From the NCBI GenBank assembly GCA_949284175.1, contig CASDVE010000030.1, positions 1-33,172 of the forward strand: DNA of 33,172 bases, in the 5' to 3' direction. Shown here piece by piece: positions 7,917 to 15,100 of this stretch (its first letter is position 1; every line of letters starts with the position of its first letter). Source of the DNA: an uncultured Eubacteriales bacterium (GTDB lineage Bacteria; Bacillota; Clostridia; Lachnospirales; Lachnospiraceae). Made by a program: the position numbers and the translations under genes. The notes beneath the pieces were generated by a model that searched no databases, had not been told where the DNA came from, and was given only the letters and a program-made list of their open reading frames with translations.

Positions 7917-9078
7917 TAATCATGGAATTGCTGTGGATATTGGAACAACAACCATAGGAATGGCACTTGTTGATAGGACAGCAGGTGCCATTTTGGCAGA
8001 AACAGGGTTTTTAAATCCACAAAAAAAACATGGTGCAGATGTGGCAAGTAGAATCCGATATGGAGCTACAAGAGAGGGGGCAAAGACTTTAGGATTTCTT
8101 GTGAAGCAAGCTCTTTTAAAGGGAATTGTAGAGTTAGAAAACGATGTCACCTCAATAAAAGAAATCGTCATCAGTGCCAATACAACCATGCAATACTTAT
8201 TTATGGAAAGAGAAACAAAAGAACTTGGAGAATATCCTTTTTTGATGAAAGATGCTGGTTTTCAAGAGTTGTCATTTGAAGAAACATTTGGAACAATAAA
8301 AAAAGAAATGGAAGAAAAGCAAATGTTTCCAAAAGAATTGGATGAAAACGTATTTTCCTTGATGGCTCATTGTAAGGTTATTTTATTACCTTGCATTAGC
8401 ACTTTTGTTGGTGGAGATATTACATCAGGACTTTATTATTTGCAGTTTCCAAAAGAACAAGGTGCCAATCTCCTTCTCGATCTTGGAACGAATGGAGAGA
8501 TGGCAATTTCAGGAGAACGGGGATTTTATGGAACTTCTGTCCCTGCTGGTCCAGCCTTTGAAGCAAGTCTTAGAGGACAAGGAAGAAGAGGGGCAGCTCT
8601 GATTGAATGGATTGCAAGAGCTAGATGTCGAGGTCAAGTCCTAGCCGATGGAGCGGTAGCAAGAAGATATGAAAACACAGGAATCCCTTTGGAAGAAAAT
8701 TTGCTTTTAACACAGGATGTATTGAGAAAAATTCAGCTTGCAAAAGGGGCGTTAATGGCTGGAGTGGAATTATTGTTAAAACAATATGAAATAGAACCAA
8801 AAGAGTTAAAAAAAGTATATTTAGCAGGGAGTTTTGGATTTCATTTAGATGTTCAAAGTGCAGTGATTCTTGGAATGTTACCGTCAAATTTTCAAGGAAA
8901 AATTGAAATTGTTGGGAACACCTCGTTAAAAGGGGCGGTGACCTGTTTGTGCGATAACGATAGAAAGGTAAAGATGGAGCAGATTGTAGAGAAGATTCAG
9001 CCTTTTAATTTGGCGGAAACAGAAGCGTTTCGTCAGTTATTTATCGAGAGAATGGCGTTTTCAACCATAAGAATTTAA
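7900..9078 (+). CDS. ASKHA-fold protein (RACo/RamA C-terminal-like, DUF4445)
   Basis: The start is the ATG at 7900, behind GAGAGGAGG inside the end of ftsY (17-nt overlap). The 392 residues open with the ATPase phosphate-1 motif DIGTTTIG (13-20). They continue with NPQKKHGADVASRI, LLDLGTNGEMAI, SVPAGPAFEA and YLAGSFGFHLD. These match the ATP-binding half of the corrinoid-protein reductive activators (RamA/RACo). Those proteins carry an N-terminal [2Fe-2S] ferredoxin domain that is missing here. The substrate is unknown: reactivation of a corrinoid or other metalloprotein is family knowledge, not shown here. Overlap with ftsY implies translational coupling. Confidence 0.8.
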   Translation: MTQCSNNHGIAVDIGTTTIGMALVDRTAGAILAETGFLNPQKKHGADVASRIRYGATREGAKTLGFLVKQALLKGIVELENDVTSIKEIVISANTTMQYLFMERETKELGEYPFLMKDAGFQELSFEETFGTIKKEMEEKQMFPKELDENVFSLMAHCKVILLPCISTFVGGDITSGLYYLQFPKEQGANLLLDLGTNGEMAISGERGFYGTSVPAGPAFEASLRGQGRRGAALIEWIARARCRGQVLADGAVARRYENTGIPLEENLLLTQDVLRKIQLAKGALMAGVELLLKQYEIEPKELKKVYLAGSFGFHLDVQSAVILGMLPSNFQGKIEIVGNTSLKGAVTCLCDNDRKVKMEQIVEKIQPFNLAETEAFRQLFIERMAFSTIRI

Positions 9079-9089
9079 TAACAAAAAAT

Positions 9090-9157
9090 ATATTCTATAT
9101 ATAAATGCAATTTTTTTAATTATATCTTGCATTTCACCATATGAACTGATAGAATAT
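9090..9157 (+). repeat. Nested inverted repeat between ASKHA gene and aminotransferase
   Basis: ATATTCTAT (9090-9098) pairs with ATAGAATAT (9149-9157). Inside it, AAATGCAA (9103-9110) pairs with TTGCATTT (9127-9134). No long T-tract follows, so it may be a weak terminator, an mRNA leader structure or an operator for the next gene. Confidence 0.55.
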
Positions 9158-9214
9158 TTTACAGAAAAATACAAAGCATTACTGAAAGTAAGGATGAATG
9201 AAGGAGGTTGTGCT

Positions 9215-10492
9215 GTGGATGCAGTTACATCATTATCGGTAGAAGAATTAAGACAATTACAACAAGAGTTGCAAAAACAATATGATGAGTATAAAATGCA
9301 AAAGTTATCTCTTGATATGTCAAGGGGGAAACCAGCAGGTGCTCAACTTGATTTAACAAATGCAATGTTTGATATTAAAGTGGATTATCTCACAAAAGCA
9401 GGACTTGATGCGAGAAACTATGGTGTTCTTGATGGAGTTCCTGAAGTAAAACAATTATTTGGGGATCTTTTAAACATTCCAGTGGATCAAATGATTATCG
9501 GTGGCAATTCAAGCCTTAATCTTATGTATGATACCATTGCTCGTTGTTTTTTATTTGGAACGGGAGGCTATACTCCATGGTCAAAACTTTCCAAAATAAA
9601 ATTTTTATGCCCATGTCCAGGATATGATCGCCATTTTGCTGTGATGGAAGAATTTGGCGTGGAGATGATCCCAGTGCCTATGAATGAAGATGGCCCTGAT
9701 ATGGATATGGTAGAAGAACTTGTTGTAAATGATGATACAGTGAAAGGAATTTGGTGTGTTCCCCTTTATTCAAATCCACAAGGTGTATGTTATAGTAAAG
9801 AAACGGTAAGGCGTCTTGCATCCATGAAAACCTCCGCACCAGATTTTCGTATTATGTGGGATAATGCTTATGGTGTTCATTATATATATGAAAAACATTC
9901 TTTAGAAGATATACTGACTGCTTGCAAAGACGCTGGAAATGCAGATAGAGTTTTTTATTTCTTCTCAACATCCAAGATTACTTTCCCAGGTGCAGGGGTT
10001 GCACTGATGGCATCCAGTCTTAATAATGTGGTTGAGATAAAAAAACATATGGGTGTGCAGACAATTGGACATGATAAGTTAAATCAACTTCGCACATTGC
10101 AATTTTTCAAAAATGCAGATGGAATTTTAGCTCATATGGATCGACTAGCCAAAGAACTTCGACCTAAGTTTGACATTGTAATAAAAACATTAGAAGAGCA
10201 ACTAGGTGGAACAGGGCTTTTACAGTTTACAAAGCCAGATGGAGGATATTTTGTGTCTGTGGATACGTATGAAGGCTGTGCCAAAGCAACGGTTGCTCTT
10301 GCAAGAGAGGCAGGGGTTGTATTGACAGGAGCAGGGGCAACGTACCCTTATGGAAACGATCCAAAAGATACGAATATTCGTATTGCTCCATCTTATCCAA
10401 CTTGTGAAGAGTTACAAAAGGCGATGGATTTATTCTGTCTTTGTGTGAAATTAGCTGGAGTCAACCATTTATTAGAAGAAAAGAAAAAATAA
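9215..10492 (+). CDS. PLP-dependent aminotransferase, MocR/aspartate type (PF12897-like)
   Basis: The protein belongs to the fold-type I family that includes the actinobacterial-type aspartate aminotransferases. Recognisable motifs are DMSRGKPAG, NYGVLDGVPEV, IGGNSSLNLMYD, WCVPLYSNPQGV, MWDNAYGVHY and FFSTSKITFPGAG, with PLP-binding Lys near residue 254. I choose the GTG at 9215 (MDAVTSLSVEEL, 425 aa): it lies seven bases after AAGGAGG (9201-9207). An in-frame ATG at 9194 has its only AGG directly touching it. Amino-acid/2-oxoacid transamination is likely, with aspartate the best guess. It is followed by a hairpin and appears monocistronic. Confidence 0.88.
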   Translation: MDAVTSLSVEELRQLQQELQKQYDEYKMQKLSLDMSRGKPAGAQLDLTNAMFDIKVDYLTKAGLDARNYGVLDGVPEVKQLFGDLLNIPVDQMIIGGNSSLNLMYDTIARCFLFGTGGYTPWSKLSKIKFLCPCPGYDRHFAVMEEFGVEMIPVPMNEDGPDMDMVEELVVNDDTVKGIWCVPLYSNPQGVCYSKETVRRLASMKTSAPDFRIMWDNAYGVHYIYEKHSLEDILTACKDAGNADRVFYFFSTSKITFPGAGVALMASSLNNVVEIKKHMGVQTIGHDKLNQLRTLQFFKNADGILAHMDRLAKELRPKFDIVIKTLEEQLGGTGLLQFTKPDGGYFVSVDTYEGCAKATVALAREAGVVLTGAGATYPYGNDPKDTNIRIAPSYPTCEELQKAMDLFCLCVKLAGVNHLLEEKKK

Positions 10493-10543
10493 CAAAAAAA
10501 TATGGTTTCATAGCTCTTTTATAGAGCAATTGCATAGCGAATA

Positions 10544-10606
10544 ACATCTGATTCATATTAATTATAAGGAATGATGGTTTCTTTTAATATGACGCAGATG
10601 TTTTTC
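10544..10606 (+). terminator. Long-stem terminator after the aminotransferase
   Basis: ACATCTG (10544-10550) pairs with CAGATGT (10595-10601), and CATATTAA (10554-10561) with TTAATATG (10584-10591). TTTTTCGTTT follows. The two-part stem around a 22-nt loop is larger than a simple terminator. A smaller GCTCT/AGAGC hairpin lies just upstream, near 10513-10527. Confidence 0.7.
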
Positions 10607-10735
10607 GTTTATAGAGTGTAAAATCTAAGAGGATATTGTGAGAAATTCATGATGTGTTTATTGGGAATTCCTAATAAATTTGTAAAATAATTATGAAATG
10701 AGTGTGAATTCCCTTTTAATTTTCAAATAATTCGG

Positions 10736-10741
10736 TATAAT
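10736..10741 (+). promoter_or_regulatory. -10 element of the metallopeptidase gene
   Basis: A consensus TATAAT lies 36 nt before the ATG. The -35 is poor (CTTTTA at 10713-10718). AAAGGAGGAG follows at 10762-10771 as ribosome site. Confidence 0.6.
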
Positions 10742-10776
10742 ATAGAATAATGTAGTGAATAAAGGAGGAGTACAAT

Positions 10777-11475
10777 ATGCCATATTATGGATTTTATTTT
10801 GACCCAACGTACATTTTAATTATAATCGGTGCGGTGATTTCCCTTATGGCGTCAGCGAAAGTAAATTCTACTTTCAATCGTTATAATCAAGTGAGAAGTA
10901 TGTCGGGAATGACAGGTGCACAAGCGGCACAAAGAATTTTACAGTCACAAGGGCTGTATGAAGTGAGGGTTGAGCATATCAACGGAAATTTAACAGATCA
11001 CTATGATCCTCGTTCTAAAGTATTGAGATTATCAGATTCTGTTTATAATTCTACCTCTGTGGCAGCAATTGGAGTGGCAGCTCATGAATGCGGACACGCA
11101 ATTCAAGATCAGAGAGAATATGCACCTTTGAAGATTCGTGGTGCCATTGTTCCAGCTGCCAATTTAGGTTCAAAGGCTTGTTGGATCTTTATTATTGGAG
11201 GATTGCTCTTTGGAGCTAATTCTTTCTTAATTAATATTGGGATTCTTTTGTTTTCTCTATCCGTATTGTTTCAACTTGTCACATTGCCTGTGGAATTTGA
11301 TGCTTCAAGAAGAGCGGTTGCCATTTTAGGGCAGACAGGGATTTTAGGAGGAGAAGAATTAAGAGGAACAAGGAAAGTGTTGAGTGCAGCGGCTCTTACT
11401 TATGTAGCGAGTGCAGCGGCAGCGATTCTATCATTGCTCCGTCTTATCCTATTATTTGGAAATAGAAGAGATTAA
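10777..11475 (+). CDS. Neutral zinc metallopeptidase, YugP family
   Basis: A 232-residue membrane protein of the PF04298 type. A hydrophobic segment lies at about 11-27. The soluble part contains the zinc motif HECGH (103-107), with the third ligand probably in the VEFDASRRA segment. Two or three further membrane helices follow (about 134-175 and 205-228). The family is predicted to be membrane-embedded proteases, and its substrates are not established. AAAGGAGGAG precedes the ATG. It stands alone, with its own -10 box and a downstream terminator. Length and motif order are normal. Confidence 0.88.
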   Translation: MPYYGFYFDPTYILIIIGAVISLMASAKVNSTFNRYNQVRSMSGMTGAQAAQRILQSQGLYEVRVEHINGNLTDHYDPRSKVLRLSDSVYNSTSVAAIGVAAHECGHAIQDQREYAPLKIRGAIVPAANLGSKACWIFIIGGLLFGANSFLINIGILLFSLSVLFQLVTLPVEFDASRRAVAILGQTGILGGEELRGTRKVLSAAALTYVASAAAAILSLLRLILLFGNRRD

Positions 11476-11486
11476 CAAAATATTTT

Positions 11487-11535
11487 CATAAAAAATGCGT
11501 TTTGGTTTCTAAATTGCCAATACGCATTTTTTATG
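11487..11535 (+). terminator. Terminator between peptidase and rlmH
   Basis: CATAAAAAATGCGT (11487-11500) pairs perfectly with ACGCATTTTTTATG (11522-11535). TTGG/CCAA extends the stem inward. It ends 24 nt before rlmH, so read-through could expose the rlmH ribosome site (AAAGGAG). Confidence 0.8.
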
Positions 11536-11559
11536 GAAAGGAATAAAAGGAGAAATTGA

Positions 11560-12003
11560 ATGAAACTTGCTATAATTTGTGTTGGAAAGATAAAAGAAGA
11601 TTATTTACAAAAAGGGATTGAAGAATGCAGTAAGAAAATAAGAAAAAACCATACCTTTGAATTGATTGAATTGCCAGATGAAAAAACTCCAGATGGAGCC
11701 AGTGCAAAGGAAGAAGAGAGAATTAAAGCGTTAGAAGGTGAGAAAATATTAAAGAAAATAAAGGATGATGACTATGTCATTGCGTTATGTATTGAGGGAA
11801 CTTTATCAGCGGATGAGGAATGGAAAAAGAGAGTGGAAAGGGCAGGAGAGAAACGATGCGTGTTTGTGATCGGTGGTTCGTTAGGATTATCAACGGCTGT
11901 TATAAAACGTGCCAATGATAAAATGAGTTTTTCAAGAATGACATTTCCTCATCAATTGATGCGTTATATGCTATTAGAGGAAATGTCAGAACTCTTATCT
12001 TAA
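11560..12003 (+). CDS. rlmH: 23S rRNA m3-pseudouridine-1915 methyltransferase RlmH, C-terminally altered
   Basis: RlmH is a small SPOUT (knotted) enzyme that uses S-adenosylmethionine to methylate pseudouridine in 23S helix 69. The sequence begins MKLAIICVGKIKEDY and contains CIEGTLSADEEW, FVIGGSLGLS and MTFPHQLMRYMLLEE, all family landmarks. The usual 155-159-residue proteins end in a Tyr-Arg-Ala...Pro-Tyr-His-(Lys/Arg) tail. This one stops at residue 147 with MSELLS, so the conserved tail is missing. No frame just downstream restores it. Its stop overlaps the convergent regulator's stop by two to three bases. It may be inactive unless another copy exists or the tail is dispensable. Confidence 0.85.
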   Translation: MKLAIICVGKIKEDYLQKGIEECSKKIRKNHTFELIELPDEKTPDGASAKEEERIKALEGEKILKKIKDDDYVIALCIEGTLSADEEWKKRVERAGEKRCVFVIGGSLGLSTAVIKRANDKMSFSRMTFPHQLMRYMLLEEMSELLS

Positions 12004-12584
12004 ATTCGTTTTTTAATTAATCCATGTTTATTGCAATATGCGTATAAAATTCCATGTCCTCGAAGAAATAATCGGCATTCAGCATTTTGTTCTGGATATA
12101 GCTTAATAAGCTCAATTTTACTTGATGTTACAAATGCGATAAAAGAAATATAATGAGATTTTGTCATATCATGAGAAATGGTGATAAGACTATCCGTTTC
12201 AATTGGTTCAATTAAAAACGTGTGTTCACTATCCTCAGCTTCCGCATCAAGTGGAGGAAGGGAAATGCCACAACACGTAATGCCACCATTTCCTAGTGAA
12301 TGAAAAATATTGCCACAAACAGGGCACACATAAAAGACTGAACGAAGCATATTTCCACTGCGATTTTGATTTTGAATGTCTTGTCCAGAAAGAAGTTCAG
12401 CGACGGAAATATCCAAAGATTTGGCGAGGCTTTCTAACATACTAATGTCTGGATAACCTTTACCGGTTTCCCATTTTGAAACGGTTTTATCACTAATTAA
12501 AAGTTGATCGGCTAACTCCTTTTGGGTTAGCCCTTTTTTTGTGCGTAAAGAACGTATTGTATTGCCTGTTATATAATGATTCAT
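12000..12584 (-). CDS. XRE-family regulator fused to a desulfoferrodoxin module
   Basis: Of 194 residues, 8-67 are an XRE/Cro helix-turn-helix (LTQKELADQLLISDKTVSKW). From about 85 the chain matches class I desulfoferrodoxin. A rubredoxin-like site has Cys87, Cys90, Cys104 and Cys105 (CPVCG...CC). A superoxide-reductase site follows with His121, His138, His144, Cys184 and His187 (HDMTKSHY, YCNKHGL). The 138/144 and 184/187 spacings match the enzyme. The residue before the first His is Glu, where the enzyme has Lys. I infer an iron-based redox or superoxide sensor that may repress its own gene. It is convergent with rlmH, and AAGGAGAG precedes its ATG. Confidence 0.85.
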   Translation of the reverse strand: MNHYITGNTIRSLRTKKGLTQKELADQLLISDKTVSKWETGKGYPDISMLESLAKSLDISVAELLSGQDIQNQNRSGNMLRSVFYVCPVCGNIFHSLGNGGITCCGISLPPLDAEAEDSEHTFLIEPIETDSLITISHDMTKSHYISFIAFVTSSKIELIKLYPEQNAECRLFLRGHGILYAYCNKHGLIKKRI

Positions 12585-12623
12585 TATGCTCTCCTTATTA
12601 CAAATAGATTTTATTATGGATAT

Positions 12624-12676
12624 AGTGTAAAACAGAAAGGCTTGTTTTGCAATCTACGTTGCGTAGAGAAAACAAG
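12624..12676 (-). promoter_or_regulatory. Promoter and palindromic operator of the XRE-desulfoferrodoxin gene
   Basis: On the minus strand TTGCAA (12652-12647) and TACACT (12629-12624) are 17 nt apart. The -35 touches a large inverted repeat: CTTGTTTT (12641-12648) with AAAACAAG (12669-12676), and inside it TCTACG/CGTAGA (12653-12667). No T-tract follows on either strand, so an operator fits better than a terminator. Autoregulation is an inference. Confidence 0.6.
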
Positions 12677-13022
12677 GATTTGTTATAAAAGGAATAAAAA
12701 GTATAGCAATAGGCTATGAAGGGATGAATAAGTATAATTAAAAAGGAAATTATAAATAATATTAAAAAGAATTAAACTACTTGTATACAAGTGGAAGAAT
12801 AGGAAAATATAAACAGAATTACATTTTAATACCACTTAAAATTTTATAAAAAAATAAAATCTAATCTAAGATATCCAGTTAATAAGCGGAAAAATCGTAA
12901 TAAAGTTAATAAAATATATAAAGATTATATAAATAATATCATAAAAATAAATTTTACAAATTAAAAATAACTGGGTAATAGAATCAAAATTTATGAAACA
13001 GTTACGAAAAATTGAAGTGGTA
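12677..13022. other. AT-rich intergenic stretch with an upstream operator
   Basis: No plausible gene is present. The only structured element is ACTTGTATACAAGT (12779-12792), a perfect 14-bp palindrome of the GntR type that recurs in the transporter promoter 250 bp downstream. The rest is A/T-rich with no other ordered signal that I can see. Confidence 0.6.
12779..12792. promoter_or_regulatory. GntR-type operator, distal site
   Basis: ACTTGTATACAAGT is a perfect palindrome matching the core of the Bacillus gluconate GntR operator (ATACTTGTATACAAGTAT, from memory). A second copy lies in the transporter promoter, 249 bp away centre to centre. Confidence 0.7.
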
Positions 13023-13051
13023 TTGACACTTGTATACAAGAGGCGTATAGT
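13023..13051 (+). promoter_or_regulatory. GPH transporter promoter with GntR-type operator in the spacer
   Basis: TTGACA (13023-13028) and TATAGT (13046-13051) are 17 nt apart. The palindrome CTTGTATACAAG (13029-13040) fills most of the spacer, so a bound regulator would block RNA polymerase. This is a classic arrangement for substrate-induced sugar genes. The cognate GntR protein is not in the window. Confidence 0.85.
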
Positions 13052-13154
13052 CAAAGGAAAGAAAAAATAACATTTTTCTTTAATAAATTTGAGTGAAAGT
13101 TGGGTCTTAGCTCAAATTTTAGGAAAAACAAAAGAAAATGTAGGAGAAAACGTT

Positions 13155-14552
13155 ATGAGTAGACAAGGAAATGCAAAGCCTGTCGGAATCAAAGATAAGT
13201 TTGGTTATATGATGGGCGATGTTGCCAATGATTTTATGTTTTTATTTGCTGGTGGATATCTAATGGTATTTTACACCAAGATTTTGGGTGTGAGTGCAGC
13301 CCTTGTAGGAACACTATTTTTAATTACAAGAATTGCATCTGGATTTTGTGATATTGGTATGGGCGTTATCGTCGATAATGTGAAGCCTGCAAAAGATGGG
13401 CGTTTCCGTCCATGGATTCGTCGTATGTGCGTGCCTGTTGCATTTGCTAACTTTTTAATGTATCAGACAGGACTTGCCAATTCTACACTTACAGTAAAGA
13501 TTATTTATATGTTCATTACATATTTACTTTGGGGAGGTATTTGCTATTCAGCAATTAATATCCCATATGGTTCTATGGCAGCTTCTATTTCAGCTGATGC
13601 AAAAGATAGAGCCTCTTTATCAACTTGGCGTTCTGTGGGAGCTCAGATTGCGAACACAGTCATCAATGCTGCTGTTCCAGTATTGATTTATCATGCGGAT
13701 GCCAATGGAAACCAAGTTGTTAGAAAAGAGATGTTTACAAAACTCGCAGGATTTTTCTCTATTTGTGCAATTATTTGTTATATCATTTGTTATAAATTTA
13801 CAACAGAGCGTGTGCAAATTGAAACAAAAGAAAAACCAAAGGAAAAGCAGAAAACAAATATCTTCAAAACTCTTTTCTCAAGTCGTGCGTTATTCGCATT
13901 AATTGGTTCTGCTGTTTTATTAGTATTTGCAACAACATTAGGTCAAAGTTTAAATGTTTATTTATATGCAGATTACTTTAAAGCTCCAAGTGCATTATCA
14001 ACATTCAACTCTTTAATGTTAGTTATCACTCTTGGGTTATCACCATTTATCGTATGGTTATCCATTAAATTTGGTAAAAAAGAAACAGCCGTTATCGGTA
14101 CTGCTTTTACAGGAATTATATATGTCTTATTATGTTTAATGCCTGTAAAAAGTCCATGGGTTTATGTGGCTATTACATTTGTAGGTTCTATCGGTTATAT
14201 GTATTTCCAAATGGCAATCTGGGCATTTATTGCCGATGTATTGGATGATAGTGAAGTCCGTACTTACAAACGTGATGATGGAGTTATCTATGGTGTATAC
14301 TCTTTCGCAAGAAAACTTGGACAGGCGTTAGCTGGTGGATTAGGCGGATTTGCTTTAACAGCAATCGGCTATGTTGAAACAGCTAATGTGCAGACAGAAC
14401 AAGTAAAACACAGCTTATATTCTGTAACAACATTAGGGCAAGGTGTTGCTTACGTTTTAGTAGCAGTTGTATTGTTATTTATTTATCCATTAAGTAAAAG
14501 TAAAATCGATGAAAACAGTAGAATCTTAATGGAACGTCGTGAAAATAATTAA
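13155..14552 (+). CDS. GPH-family sugar:cation symporter
   Basis: An inner-membrane MFS-type carrier of the glycoside-pentoside-hexuronide family, about 12 helices in 465 residues. The start is the ATG at 13155 behind AGGAGAAA; a TTG-initiated extension to 13089 has no ribosome site. Family motifs are FGYMMGDVANDFMF at the start, RIASGFCDIGMGVIVDN, KDGRFRPWI, NIPYGSMAASISADAKDRA and YSFARKLGQALAGGLGG in the second half. The GntR-type operators in its promoter suggest induction by gluconate, a hexuronide or a similar sugar. The substrate cannot be read from the sequence. It is monocistronic, with a strong terminator. Confidence 0.9.
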   Translation: MSRQGNAKPVGIKDKFGYMMGDVANDFMFLFAGGYLMVFYTKILGVSAALVGTLFLITRIASGFCDIGMGVIVDNVKPAKDGRFRPWIRRMCVPVAFANFLMYQTGLANSTLTVKIIYMFITYLLWGGICYSAINIPYGSMAASISADAKDRASLSTWRSVGAQIANTVINAAVPVLIYHADANGNQVVRKEMFTKLAGFFSICAIICYIICYKFTTERVQIETKEKPKEKQKTNIFKTLFSSRALFALIGSAVLLVFATTLGQSLNVYLYADYFKAPSALSTFNSLMLVITLGLSPFIVWLSIKFGKKETAVIGTAFTGIIYVLLCLMPVKSPWVYVAITFVGSIGYMYFQMAIWAFIADVLDDSEVRTYKRDDGVIYGVYSFARKLGQALAGGLGGFALTAIGYVETANVQTEQVKHSLYSVTTLGQGVAYVLVAVVLLFIYPLSKSKIDENSRILMERRENN

Positions 14553-14564
14553 AGATTAAAATAG

Positions 14565-14610
14565 AAAGTCCAAAAACTATGATAGTATATGATAGTTTTT
14601 GGACTTTTTA
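14565..14610 (+). terminator. Terminator of the GPH transporter
   Basis: AAAGTCCAAAAACTAT (14565-14580) pairs perfectly with ATAGTTTTTGGACTTT (14592-14607), followed by TTTA. Repeat copy B begins directly after it. Confidence 0.93.
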
Positions 14611-14650
14611 TTTGCGTGGAAGGCATAAGTCAATTTCAATGTATATTATT
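14611..14650 (+). repeat. Structured intergenic repeat, copy B (5' part only)
   Basis: The 23 nt TTTGCGTGGAAGG...AAGTCAA (14611-14633) match the start of the copy at 28950. The rest has decayed, though GTCAA (14629-14633) can still pair with TTGAT near 14650. It runs straight into the activase pseudogene. Confidence 0.75.
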
Positions 14651-14953
14651 TGATGTTAATTTTCTTGAGATTATGCAGTATATCAACTTTGCATTTATTG
14701 ATATAAAAAATATGGATACAATGATAGCGATGAGAATGCAAGACAGGTAATTGCATTTATGAAGGAATTGGATTTATTTGAAATCAATCTTTTGAAATTT
14801 CATCGTTTAGGTGCAACTAAGTGGGAACAAATGGGAAAAACATATGAATATATGGCGCATGGAGATATGACAGAAGAGCGGATGGAAGAACTTCAACAGA
14901 TGTATTTGGATGAGAACATCGCTTGTTATATTGGAGATAATACTCCATTTTAG
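14649..14953 (+). pseudogene. Glycyl-radical enzyme activase (radical SAM), degenerate remnant
   Basis: Two pieces of one protein are visible in different frames. 14649-14717 reads EIMQYINFAFIDIKNMD, the IDIKHMD region of activases. From 14714 another frame reads GYNDSDENARQV, INLLKFHRLGATKWEQMGK, and on to IACYIGDNTPF and a stop at 14953. In intact activases these blocks are separated by roughly 60 residues, so an internal deletion joined them near 14714. The N-terminal radical-SAM CxxxCxxC cluster is absent. Activases install the glycyl radical on pyruvate formate-lyase-like enzymes, and no such enzyme is in the window. The tail alone (ATG 14759) could be translated but cannot function. Confidence 0.8.
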
Positions 14954-14986
14954 TTTCTAATTTATAATATAAAGACTGAATAAAGA

Positions 14987-15024
14987 AGGTTCAGGAGAAT
15001 CTTCTCCTGAACCTGTTTGTGTTT
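14987..15024 (+). terminator. Intrinsic terminator
   Basis: AGGTTCAGGAGA (14987-14998) pairs perfectly with TCTCCTGAACCT (15003-15014). A weak T-rich tail (GTTTGTGTTT) follows. It would have ended the activase gene. Confidence 0.75.
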
Positions 15025-15052
15025 GTCAAAAGACATAACTTCGATATATACT
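15023..15052 (+). promoter_or_regulatory. Promoter of the trigger-factor-C-like gene
   Basis: TTGTCA (15023-15028) and TATACT (15047-15052) are 18 nt apart and 46 nt before the likely start. The -35 overlaps the tail of the preceding terminator. Confidence 0.65.
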
Positions 15053-15100
15053 AAAAGAATAAATGGATTTGAAAGATACAAAAATAAGGGAGTTATTATG

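Noticed and set aside
10544..10606. T-box or amino-acid riboswitch near the aminotransferase
   Set aside because: It lies downstream of the gene, and no T-box motif (AGGGTGGTACCGCG-like) is present; a terminator explains it.
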